Positions 1-10,539 of a stretch of DNA of 64,000 bases are shown piece after piece. The stretch covers positions 186,001-250,000 of the forward strand of contig NZ_AP036014.1 in assembly GCF_003402415.2 (NCBI RefSeq), in the 5' to 3' direction. The notes beneath the pieces are model-generated. The model saw only the letters and a list, made by a program, of their open reading frames with translations. It was not told where the DNA came from and ran no database searches. The first letter of the stretch is position 1, and the number at the start of each line of letters is the position of its first letter. This DNA is from Cupidesulfovibrio sp000226255. GTDB lineage: Bacteria; Desulfobacterota; Desulfovibrionia; Desulfovibrionales; Desulfovibrionaceae. Position numbers and translations under genes: made by a program.

Positions 1-1
1 C

Positions 2-754
2 GCCAGCGACACGGGCAGCGCCATCGGCTTCGCGCTGGAATACTACGCGGACCTGTTCAGCCACGACGACGTCGTGCGCATGGGGAAAGACCTCACGCGG
101 ATACTGGAGTTGATGACCACTGGCCCGGCGGACGAGCCCGTGCGGTTCACCCATGCGCCGCCAGCGCGTCCCGTTCCCGGCCCCGCTCCCGGTCCCGCTT
201 CCGATTTGGCGCCGTGCGCCCTCGCTTCGGTGGTGCGCGAACTGGGCGGGGAACTGCGCGAGGGCATCCGCGGGCTTGCCGCGCGCATGGGCGCTTCCGC
301 CGCCTCGGTCATGCTGGCCACCTTCGCGGTGCTGCTCGGCCGGGTGACCGCGCGGCAGGAGTTCGTGGTGGACGTGGCGTCATGCGGCCCGGTGCGGTTC
401 CTTCTCGACGAAGAGACGGAGTTCGGCGACCTGCTTGCCCATACCCACGCGCAACTCCTGGGCAACGGGCAGGAGGCGCGGGTTGCGCCCGACGATGGCG
501 AACCGGGCCGGGCTTCCGGCAGTTCGTTCCCGCGCGTGGCGTTCCTGTGGGACGGGGATGAGGCCGGGGCGTCGCTGGCGCCCGGCCATGGCGGAAACCC
601 AGGCGAACATGATCTGGTGTGCCGCGTGCGGGATGACGGCGGCACCATCACCGTGCGGCTCGACCACGACGCCCAGTCCCTCGCTGCCGAAACGGCCGGG
701 AACTGGCTGGAATATTACGTGCTCTTTCTGGATGGGGCAGCCAAGGGAAATTGA
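2..754 (+). CDS. NRPS condensation-domain C-terminus (partial gene)
   Basis: The 5' end lies outside the window; the frame is open from base 2 and stops with TGA at 752-754. The first ~35 residues (containing FALEYYADLFSHDD) look like the very end of an NRPS condensation domain. A Pro/Gly/Ala linker follows. The remainder (about residues 75-245) again resembles the C-terminal lobe of a condensation domain, with segments like LREGIRGLAARMGASAAS and FAVLLGRVTARQEFVV, but no HHxxxDG catalytic motif is visible. It may therefore be a second, degenerate condensation lobe or a docking region. The stop overlaps the start of the next NRPS gene (TGATG), so the two are translationally coupled and probably form one assembly line. 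Assignment to the NRPS family rests on these resemblances and on the neighbour. Confidence 0.7.
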   Translation, partial: ASDTGSAIGFALEYYADLFSHDDVVRMGKDLTRILELMTTGPADEPVRFTHAPPARPVPGPAPGPASDLAPCALASVVRELGGELREGIRGLAARMGASAASVMLATFAVLLGRVTARQEFVVDVASCGPVRFLLDEETEFGDLLAHTHAQLLGNGQEARVAPDDGEPGRASGSSFPRVAFLWDGDEAGASLAPGHGGNPGEHDLVCRVRDDGGTITVRLDHDAQSLAAETAGNWLEYYVLFLDGAAKGN

Positions 755-3700
755 TGATGAAACTCTCCGACTTCAAGCTCGACCCCACCGCCATGGCGGC
801 GGCCCCGTCCGATACGCCCGGCAGGCCCGGCGCGCCGGGCGATGCGCCCACCCTGGAGGCCCTGTTCCGCGACATGGTGTCGCGCAATCCGGAAGGCGTG
901 GCCCTGACCGATGACGTTACGTCGCTGAGCTTCGGCAGGCTGGACGAGTTCTCCGCCACCATCGCGGGCTTCATCCTGTCGCGGGGCTATGGGGCCGAGG
1001 CGGCGGTGGGCGTCCTGTGCGAGCGGGGGGCGCGCTATCTGGCGGCGGCGCTTGGCGTGCTGCGGGCGGGCGCGGTGTACGTGCCCGTGGAGCGCGACCT
1101 TTCGCCCGCACGGCAGGAGGCCATGCTGCGGCCGGTCAGGATGATAGTCACCGACAGCCGATGCCTGCGCGAGGCGGAATACTACCGCTACCGCAATCCC
1201 GGCATTCGGGACGTGCTGTGCATCGACCTTGCGGGCACCGACGGTTTTCTGGAAAAGGGCACGGGGCTTGGCAGCACCGCCTATTGGGAGGGCGTGACCG
1301 AGGCGGGCAGCGACCTGGGCTGGAAAAGCTGGTTCGACGGGCAGCCGCTGCCGGGCGACATGCTGGCGGGCATGGCGGCTGGCATTCTTGCCGCAACCGG
1401 GCTGGCGGAAAGGCCCCGCAGGCGGGTGCTGGACGTGGGCTGCGGTTCCGGCGCGGTGGCCGGGGCGCTGGCCGGTGTGGCGGAGCTTTACACCGCCGTG
1501 GATATCGCGCGCAACGAGCTGGACCGGCTCGGGTGTTTGGGCGCGTCCACCGTGGTGAAGGGTCACCAGATGGAGGCCGTGGACATCTGCTTCCTGTCCG
1601 GCGTGGAGTACGACCTCGTCTGCCTGAACGGGGTGGCGGAGAACTTTCCCGGCTACAACTACCTGCGGCGGGTGCTGGACCACGCCCTGCGGCTGCTGGC
1701 CGACGACGGCACGCTCTTCGTCGGCGCGGTGCGCGACCTGGACGGCAGGGACGCCTTTCGGGCGGCGCTGGTGGAGCACGCGGGGCAGACCGGCGAGAGC
1801 GCCGGGCTGCTGCGCCTGGACTCCGGGGCGGAGCTGTTCGTCCCCGAGCGATTCTTTGTCGAATGGGCGGCGCACAGCCCCGTGCCGGTGCGGGTTTCCG
1901 TTTGCCGGCACGACGCGGCACACCGCGACGTCGCCCACTGCTACGACGTGGTTATCAGCAGGGGGAACCCGGCGGCCTCGGACGTCCCGACTGGCCAGAT
2001 TGGTCCGACTGCCTCGACTGCCCAGCCCACGGAACGCCCCCTTTACGGCATGGAGCACGCCCGGCAACTGCCGCCCCCCAAACTGCCCGCCGTCGCGCCG
2101 GAACAGGCCGCGTACATCGTGTACACCAGCGGCTCCACCGGCATGCCCAAGGGCGTGGTGGTGGAACACCGCAACCTGCTGCACATCATCGCTGCGCTGC
2201 GGGAATATTCCAGCGGCTGCCGCAAGGCGGCGCTGGTGGCCCCGCTGTCGTTCGACGCATCCATCCAGCAGCTGGCGGTGTCGCTGTTCTGCGGCAAGCC
2301 GCTGCACGTCATGTCAGACGAGGCCCGCAAGAGCCCGGAGCGGTTCTGCGCAAGCGTGCGCAGGCACGGGGTGGACCTGTGCGACATGACCCCGGCCTTC
2401 TTCAACGTGCTGGTGGAGCATCTGCACGCCCGGCGCGAGCCGTTGCCCATGGCGCGGCTGCTGCTGGCGGGCGAGGTGCTGCGCCCCGACGCCATCCGCA
2501 AGTTCTACGCCATTCCCGGCAACGAGGCCGTGGTGCTGTTCAACGTGTACGGCCCCACGGAATGCACCGTGGACAGCAGCGCGTTCCGCATTGATCACGG
2601 CAACCATGCCGCGTATTCCGCCTATCCCATCGGCAGGCCGCTGGCGGGCGTGGAGGTGACCATCCGCGACAGGGACGGCAAGCCGCTGCCCGATTCCGTG
2701 ACAGGCGAATTGTGGATTTCCGGGGCCGGGGTTTCGCGCGGGTACCTGAACGGCGAAAGCCCCGGGGCTTTCGTCACCGCCGAGGGGCGGCCCTGCTACC
2801 GCACGGGCGACTACGGCCACGTTCGCGACGGGCTGCTGCACTACGCCGGGCGCGAGGACCAGCAGGTGAAGATACGCGGCAACCGCGTGGAGATCGGCGA
2901 AGTGGAAAACGCCATCGCCGGCTTTCCGGGGGTGCGGCAGGTGGCCGTGGTGGCCGACACCTTCAGCGCGCAGGAAGGCAAGAGCCTTGCCGCCTACGTG
3001 GTGGGCGACGTGGATGCCGCCGCCTTGCGCGCCTATCTGGAGGGGCAGCTGCCGTCGTACTGCGTGCCCGCCCATTACGTGCCCATGGTGGAGCTGCCCT
3101 TTTCGGTCAACCGCAAGGTGGACCGCAAGGCGCTGCCATCGCCGCTTGCGGGCAGGCGCATGGTCGAGGGCCGCAGGCCCGAGGGCGACATGGAGGAACG
3201 GCTGGCGGCGATCTGGAAGCGCCTTCTGGGCACCGACGTGGCGGACGCCGACGCCAGCTTCTTCAGCCTGGGCGGCAACAGCATCATGGCCATCCGGCTG
3301 GCGGCCATGGTGGAAAAGGAACTGGGCGTCCACGTGGCCGTCAACGAACTGTTCACCCACCCCTCCATAGCCCTGCTGGCGGGGCTGATCGCGGGCAAGG
3401 GGGGCACGCGGAACGGCCCGGTGATCCGGCTGTGCCGCCGCGAAGGGGGGAAGAACCTGTTCCTGTTCCACCCGGTGGGCGGCAGCGTGTTCTGCTACAG
3501 CCACCTGGCGGAGACGCTGGGCGGGGCCTGCACGGTCTACGCCGTGGAGGCGGCGGGGTTCAGCGCGGAAAAAACGGCGCTGAACACCGAACTGCACCGG
3601 GTGGAAGACCTTGCCGAATACTACTTGGGAGAGATCCTGAAGGCCGAGACGGAGGACATTGTCTTCGGGGGGTGGAGCTTCGGCGGGCTGGTGGCCTACG

Positions 3701-4233
3701 AGGCCGCATGCCGGTACGCGGCCATGGGCAATGATCCGGGGCCCGTGCTGATACTGGATTCCGTGGCGGACAACCGCCGGGCCATGCGCGAGGCAGCCAA
3801 GGACGACGTGGAATTGCTGAAGCATCTGATGCAGGACACCCTGCCCTTTGACGAGGCCGTGTTGCGCTCGCTCCCGCGTGAGGAAAAGCTGGCCTATCTC
3901 GTCCGGCGCGGCGAAAGCACCGGGCTGCTGCCCGAAGGGTTCAGCGCCGTGCAGATGGACAACCTGTTGCGCACCTACCGGGGCAACGCCATCGCGGCGG
4001 CACGCTACGACCGGCCCACGCCGTCGGACCTGCGCGTGCTGCTGGTGCGCGCCCTTGATTTCACGGGCAATCAGCATATCGTGCCCGATGACGACCATCA
4101 GGGGTGGAGCCGCTTCTTGCGGCCGGAAAACATCACGCTGCGGTGGACCGAGGGGACGCACGAGAGCATGCTTTCTCCCGGTCTTGCTGGCAATGTGGCC
4201 AAACACATTCTGGAGTATCTGGACCATGCGTAG
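754..4233 (+). CDS. NRPS module: adenylation domain with embedded methyltransferase, carrier protein, thioesterase
   Basis: Terminal NRPS module of about 1159 residues. Adenylation motif A2 (LRAGAVYVPVE) is near residue 110. A SAM methyltransferase follows (VLDVGCGSG near 226). Only then does A3 appear (YTSGSTGMPKG from 457), followed by NVYGPTE, YRTGD, GREDQQVKIRG and NRKVDRKAL. The methyltransferase thus interrupts the A domain between A2 and A3; the more familiar insertion site is A8-A9. A carrier domain (LGGNSI, phosphopantetheine Ser843) and a type-I thioesterase follow (GGWSFGG, Ser975; GTHES, His1136). Read against the GrsA positions, the specificity code is D-A-Q-D-L-A-V-V-D-K, one change from the code I recall for glutamine. 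The module probably loads and methylates a Gln-like residue, and the thioesterase releases the product. TTG 751, ATG 754 and ATG 757 are all possible starts; 754 overlaps the upstream stop. No condensation domain is present in this gene. Confidence 0.92.
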   Translation: MMKLSDFKLDPTAMAAAPSDTPGRPGAPGDAPTLEALFRDMVSRNPEGVALTDDVTSLSFGRLDEFSATIAGFILSRGYGAEAAVGVLCERGARYLAAALGVLRAGAVYVPVERDLSPARQEAMLRPVRMIVTDSRCLREAEYYRYRNPGIRDVLCIDLAGTDGFLEKGTGLGSTAYWEGVTEAGSDLGWKSWFDGQPLPGDMLAGMAAGILAATGLAERPRRRVLDVGCGSGAVAGALAGVAELYTAVDIARNELDRLGCLGASTVVKGHQMEAVDICFLSGVEYDLVCLNGVAENFPGYNYLRRVLDHALRLLADDGTLFVGAVRDLDGRDAFRAALVEHAGQTGESAGLLRLDSGAELFVPERFFVEWAAHSPVPVRVSVCRHDAAHRDVAHCYDVVISRGNPAASDVPTGQIGPTASTAQPTERPLYGMEHARQLPPPKLPAVAPEQAAYIVYTSGSTGMPKGVVVEHRNLLHIIAALREYSSGCRKAALVAPLSFDASIQQLAVSLFCGKPLHVMSDEARKSPERFCASVRRHGVDLCDMTPAFFNVLVEHLHARREPLPMARLLLAGEVLRPDAIRKFYAIPGNEAVVLFNVYGPTECTVDSSAFRIDHGNHAAYSAYPIGRPLAGVEVTIRDRDGKPLPDSVTGELWISGAGVSRGYLNGESPGAFVTAEGRPCYRTGDYGHVRDGLLHYAGREDQQVKIRGNRVEIGEVENAIAGFPGVRQVAVVADTFSAQEGKSLAAYVVGDVDAAALRAYLEGQLPSYCVPAHYVPMVELPFSVNRKVDRKALPSPLAGRRMVEGRRPEGDMEERLAAIWKRLLGTDVADADASFFSLGGNSIMAIRLAAMVEKELGVHVAVNELFTHPSIALLAGLIAGKGGTRNGPVIRLCRREGGKNLFLFHPVGGSVFCYSHLAETLGGACTVYAVEAAGFSAEKTALNTELHRVEDLAEYYLGEILKAETEDIVFGGWSFGGLVAYEAACRYAAMGNDPGPVLILDSVADNRRAMREAAKDDVELLKHLMQDTLPFDEAVLRSLPREEKLAYLVRRGESTGLLPEGFSAVQMDNLLRTYRGNAIAAARYDRPTPSDLRVLLVRALDFTGNQHIVPDDDHQGWSRFLRPENITLRWTEGTHESMLSPGLAGNVAKHILEYLDHA

Positions 4234-5425
4234 CATCCTGAAATCCTGCCCAGCCCTTGCCCCGGCGTGCGCGCATGGGCCCGTCCGGACGTTCCTCCTG
4301 GTGCTCCCCCTGGCGTTGGTCCTGACGTTGGCCTTGGCGCTGTGCGCATGCGGCAGCGCCCATGCCGGCTACGATGCGGCCAAGGCGCGCAGGATCGTCA
4401 CGGAACTGGGGGCGAAGGCAGCGGCCACCCCCGATGTGCCCGGCATGTCCATCGCCGTGCTGCAAAAGGGCGGGGACGACCCGGTGGCGGTGGCCTTCGG
4501 CGCCGCATGCATCGAGAACGCCACCCCCATGACCACGCAGTCGCGCTTCAAGATCGGGTCGGTCACCAAGGTGTTCACCGGCGCGTTGATCCATCGGTTC
4601 ATCGAGGACGGTAAACTGGCGTACGACACGCCCATCGACCGGTTCTTTCCCGGCTTTCCCGACGGCGGCACCATTACCGTCCGCCACCTGCTGGAACACA
4701 CTTCGGGCATCATGGACATGCTCGGGCTTGCGGAGGTGCGCGCCAATCCGGTCCGTAACTGGCCCCCGGCGGAACTCGTCACCCTGGTGGGGAAGCAGCC
4801 GCTGCAATTTCAGCCCGGCACGCGGCAGGCCTATTCCAACACCGGGTTCCTGATGCTCGCGGTCATCTGCGAACGTATTTCCGGCAGGGCGTACGATGAT
4901 CTGGTGCGGGAAATGTTCATCGAAAGGCTGGGCATGGCATCCCTTGTGCCGGGCAACGACACCGCCATCGTGCCCCACCTGTCCTGCGGGTATGCAAGCG
5001 GCGGGGAAAACGGGACCCTGCAACTGCCCATGATGGCCAGCCTGGCCGTTGCCAAGGGCACGGGCAACCTGGAGGCGACCCCCTCCGACGTGGTGCGGCT
5101 GGTCAATCTGGACCGGGTGCTGCACAACGACGTGCTGGATACGGTGGCCCTTGCGCCGCTGAAGCTGCCCGACGGGCGGGCGGCCCTGGTCGCCAGCAAG
5201 ACAGGCAGTTACAGCCTTGGCGAGCTTGATGGCTGCACGCTGTTCCTGTTCGACGCGCCGAAAATGGCGCTGGTGGGCAAGCTGGGCTCCTTTCCCGGCT
5301 TTGGAACCGTGTACTTCTACGATCGCCACACGAAAATCGCGGTGGTCATCAGCGTCAACAACGAGCGGGCCATTGTCCGGGCCATAACACTTGGGGCGGA
5401 TATCCTGAACGCGCTGCGGAACTGA
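4226..5425 (+). CDS. exported serine beta-lactamase-family hydrolase
   Basis: A 399-residue serine hydrolase of the class C beta-lactamase / D-alanyl-D-alanine peptidase fold (PF00144 type). The N-terminus is a hydrophobic export signal (LLVLPLALVLTLALAL) ending in CACGSAHA. This could be a signal peptidase I site (AHA before GYD) or an imperfect lipobox, so periplasmic or membrane-anchored location is inferred. Active-site motifs are SVTK (Ser112, Lys115), YSN (Tyr203) and KTG (Lys325). The ATG overlaps the NRPS stop by 8 bases, so the two are co-translated. Members next to NRPS genes can act in self-resistance or cleave a prodrug peptide, as ClbP does in the colibactin pathway. Unlike ClbP, this protein shows no C-terminal membrane helices. 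True beta-lactamase activity is possible but not shown. Confidence 0.88.
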   Translation: MRSILKSCPALAPACAHGPVRTFLLVLPLALVLTLALALCACGSAHAGYDAAKARRIVTELGAKAAATPDVPGMSIAVLQKGGDDPVAVAFGAACIENATPMTTQSRFKIGSVTKVFTGALIHRFIEDGKLAYDTPIDRFFPGFPDGGTITVRHLLEHTSGIMDMLGLAEVRANPVRNWPPAELVTLVGKQPLQFQPGTRQAYSNTGFLMLAVICERISGRAYDDLVREMFIERLGMASLVPGNDTAIVPHLSCGYASGGENGTLQLPMMASLAVAKGTGNLEATPSDVVRLVNLDRVLHNDVLDTVALAPLKLPDGRAALVASKTGSYSLGELDGCTLFLFDAPKMALVGKLGSFPGFGTVYFYDRHTKIAVVISVNNERAIVRAITLGADILNALRN

Positions 5426-5583
5426 CGCGCCGCGCAGCACGCATGGCAGCGCCCAGGGACGACTGAAGCCGCACCGGACGAGAGAGGGGAAATCTTTGGA
5501 CACGCCCGCGACACATGGGGGGGCGTGTGCTGGCCCCCTGTTGTTTGGGAACGCCGCGCGCCTGAATCCCTGTTCACTCGCGA

Positions 5584-5880
5584 AATGGACTGGAGCCGCG
5601 TGCGCAAGAAAAGTGGATATATGGTTGGCGGCGTGGCTGCCGCCATCGGTCAGGTTGCGGCGCAGGCCGAAGCGCTGAAAAGAGACATGGCGGCGCTTGG
5701 GCGCAGGCCGAGGATATGGGCCAGGTCATGGAGGTATCAGCGACATTGCGTGCCAGACCAGCCTGTTGGCGCTGATCGGGCCATCGAGGCAGCACGAGCG
5801 GGCGAAGCGGGTAGGGGGTTTGCCGTTGTTGCCGATGAAGTTCGCAAGTTGGCGGAAAAGACAATATCGGCACCATGAAC
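5584..5880 (+). pseudogene. remnant of a methyl-accepting chemotaxis protein
   Basis: Three short segments in different frames together rebuild the signalling hairpin of a methyl-accepting chemotaxis protein. They are a helix like GQVAAQAEALKRDMAAL, then ISDIACQTSLLAL (canonical DIAxQTNLLALNAA), then AIEAARAGEAGRGFAVVADE followed by VRKLAEKT. At least two frame changes separate them, and neither a sensor domain nor a complete 3' half is present. No start codon gives an intact product, so this is a decayed fragment. It sits between the NRPS cluster and a convergent terminator. Confidence 0.8.
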
Positions 5881-5941
5881 GGCGGAGCCGAACTGGCGCA
5901 CACCGGAAAGACATGAACGCAGGGCAACGGCCCGTGCGATG

Positions 5942-5973
5942 AAAAAAGGGGGCCTTGCAGCCCCCCTTTTCTT
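5942..5973. terminator. bidirectional intrinsic terminator
   Basis: The hairpin AAAAGGGGGC-(CTTGCA)-GCCCCCCTTTT is flanked by A-runs on the left and T-runs on the right, so it can end transcription in both directions. It lies between the chemoreceptor remnant (+) and the 3' end of the lactate dehydrogenase-type gene (-). Confidence 0.85.
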
Positions 5974-6005
5974 TCATGCCCTTGCGGGCTCCGCACGCCC
6001 CGGTC

Positions 6006-8834
<2,829 letters not shown>

Positions 8835-9322
8835 GCATGCCTCCTGTTGGGCGGTTGGCGGGCAGCCTTTGGGGCGGGAGCGTGTCTGCGGTCGTGGTGC
8901 GGGCCATGTCCGATGGTACGCCACGCGGCCGACTGCCGTGCGTCCGAAGCGGATGGCGCGGCGCGGGCCGCTACGGGCCGTGCGTATGTCATGGGGCAGC
9001 GGGGGTATGGCGGACAAGTATAACGTTCCGCCATGCCCGGCGCGTGACGGTGCACGGGACTCCGGGAATTTCCACCCTAGCACGCGGGCACGGGCGTGGG
9101 AAGGGGAGACGCGCGAAAGGGGTGGGCGCTCACGCGGTTGAGAGGCTACGCGAACTGGGCGTTGACAGGAGAAGATCGTGGTGAGGACGCGGAACGGACA
9201 GGCTGTACTCCCCCCGGCACCAGGGGGGGAGCGGTGATGACGGTATGACGATTGGCATGCCGATTGGCGCGCACAGGTTGCCCGCGTCGGCAGAAGGTCC
9301 GCAGGCCGGAAGCGGCCCGGGC
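8835..9322. other. intergenic region between two minus-strand genes
   Basis: No credible gene is visible. A TATACT hexamer on the minus strand (fwd 9018-9023) could be a -10 box for the lactate dehydrogenase-type gene, but no good -35 is present. A GC-only hairpin (CTCCCCCC / GGGGGGAG, 9208-9231) without a T-run lies nearer the 3' end of the upstream-transcribed region. Confidence 0.4.
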
Positions 9323-10363
9323 TCAAGCCTTGGGGTTGGGGCCGTACATGTTGGCTTCCGGCAGGCCGGGAATGCAGGCCATGACCAGGTGCACCACTGG
9401 CACGAACACCCACAATTCGCTGCGCCCTATGTCGTGCATGCGTCGAAAGCCCACGCCGATGCTGGGTACGAGCCACAGTATCGAGATGAAGTTAGACATG
9501 TGCAGTTGCAGCAGCGCATCTGCCACGCCCGTGGCCACGCTGCACAGGATGGCGATCAGGGTGAACCCCCAGTATTCCTTGCGGCGTGCCCGCCCGTGGC
9601 CCATGTTGAACAGGCGCACCGGCTCCAGGGCAAGCAGCCAGAAGCCGGTGGGCTTGCCGTTGCGCAGGTGTTCGGGCGGCAGGTTGTACAGGATGCGCCA
9701 GTCGTAGGTGCGTCGCGCCTCCTTCCGTTCGTACTTGTCCATGGGGAGCAGGGGGCGCGCATCGAAGCGTTCGATGATGGCGGCCAGCAACTCGGCATTG
9801 CGCAGGTTCAGGGCTTGGTGAAAGTCCTCGGCGTGGTGCTGCGCGATCCACGGGATCAGATAGCGCCGGTCGCCGCGAGGGTGAAAGAACGAGAACACGG
9901 CGGTGCGGATGACCTTGTCATGGAGCAGGGTGTGGTTGTCAGGGGTGAGCAGGCCGTGCCGGGCCAGCAGGTCGAACAGAGCGCTGTCCTTGCCGAAGAT
10001 GCGCATCCCTTTGATGCGCCCGCGCGCCAGCGCATAGAACAGCAGCAGGTTGAGCAGCCTGCCCATGTGCATTTTGCGCAGGGCATCGCGGGCAAGGTCG
10101 GTGGTGCCGGTCTGTTCGAAGAAATCAAGGATGTCGAGGGGCGGCAGGGGCTGGGCCAGGGCCACGGCGCCAGAGCGGTACCGCGAGAGATCGTAGTGAA
10201 CAAGATTGTGGGCGGTGTCGCCTTCCGTCTCCGTCAGGGGCAGCAGGCGTGCGCGCAAGGCCACCACCACGCTCATGATCTCCTGGTCGGAGGCGACGCG
10301 CTTGCGGAAGAACACCAGCCATATCAGCAGGCACAGGGCGAACAACGAGAACAAGACGGCCAT
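9323..10363 (-). CDS. DUF805 membrane protein
   Basis: A 346-residue protein. It starts with a single membrane segment (VLFSLFALCLLIWLVFF), followed by a mostly soluble region of about 210 residues that I do not recognise. The C-terminus is a DUF805-like membrane domain with FNMGHGRARRKEYWGF, then hydrophobic helices, GFRRMHDIGRSELWVF and the final MYGPNPKA, matching the family pattern R-x-EYW, RR-x-HD-x-GR-S and YG-x-NP. DUF805 proteins have no settled function. GGAGG lies five bases before the ATG at 10363, which is preferred over the upstream in-frame ATG at 10396. The gene appears monocistronic. Confidence 0.8.
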   Translation of the reverse strand: MAVLFSLFALCLLIWLVFFRKRVASDQEIMSVVVALRARLLPLTETEGDTAHNLVHYDLSRYRSGAVALAQPLPPLDILDFFEQTGTTDLARDALRKMHMGRLLNLLLFYALARGRIKGMRIFGKDSALFDLLARHGLLTPDNHTLLHDKVIRTAVFSFFHPRGDRRYLIPWIAQHHAEDFHQALNLRNAELLAAIIERFDARPLLPMDKYERKEARRTYDWRILYNLPPEHLRNGKPTGFWLLALEPVRLFNMGHGRARRKEYWGFTLIAILCSVATGVADALLQLHMSNFISILWLVPSIGVGFRRMHDIGRSELWVFVPVVHLVMACIPGLPEANMYGPNPKA

Positions 10364-10539
10364 GGGACCTCCGCACGCAAAGATTCGCTGTTGCATAGCA
10401 GCGGATGCGGCAGAGTATCAATGGTGTGATATCGCGCGGGGGAAGTCCGAAACGGGACTGGGCAGATCGATCAGCATCTGCTGCATATCCATAATGTGTC
10501 GCGGACATGCCGGACCTGCGTCGCACTGGCGCGGACAAT

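Noticed and set aside
8835..9322. A sigma-54 promoter (TTGGCATGCCGATTGGC)
   Set aside because: The GG and GC dinucleotides are not at the required -24/-12 spacing, and the sequence faces away from the nearest gene.
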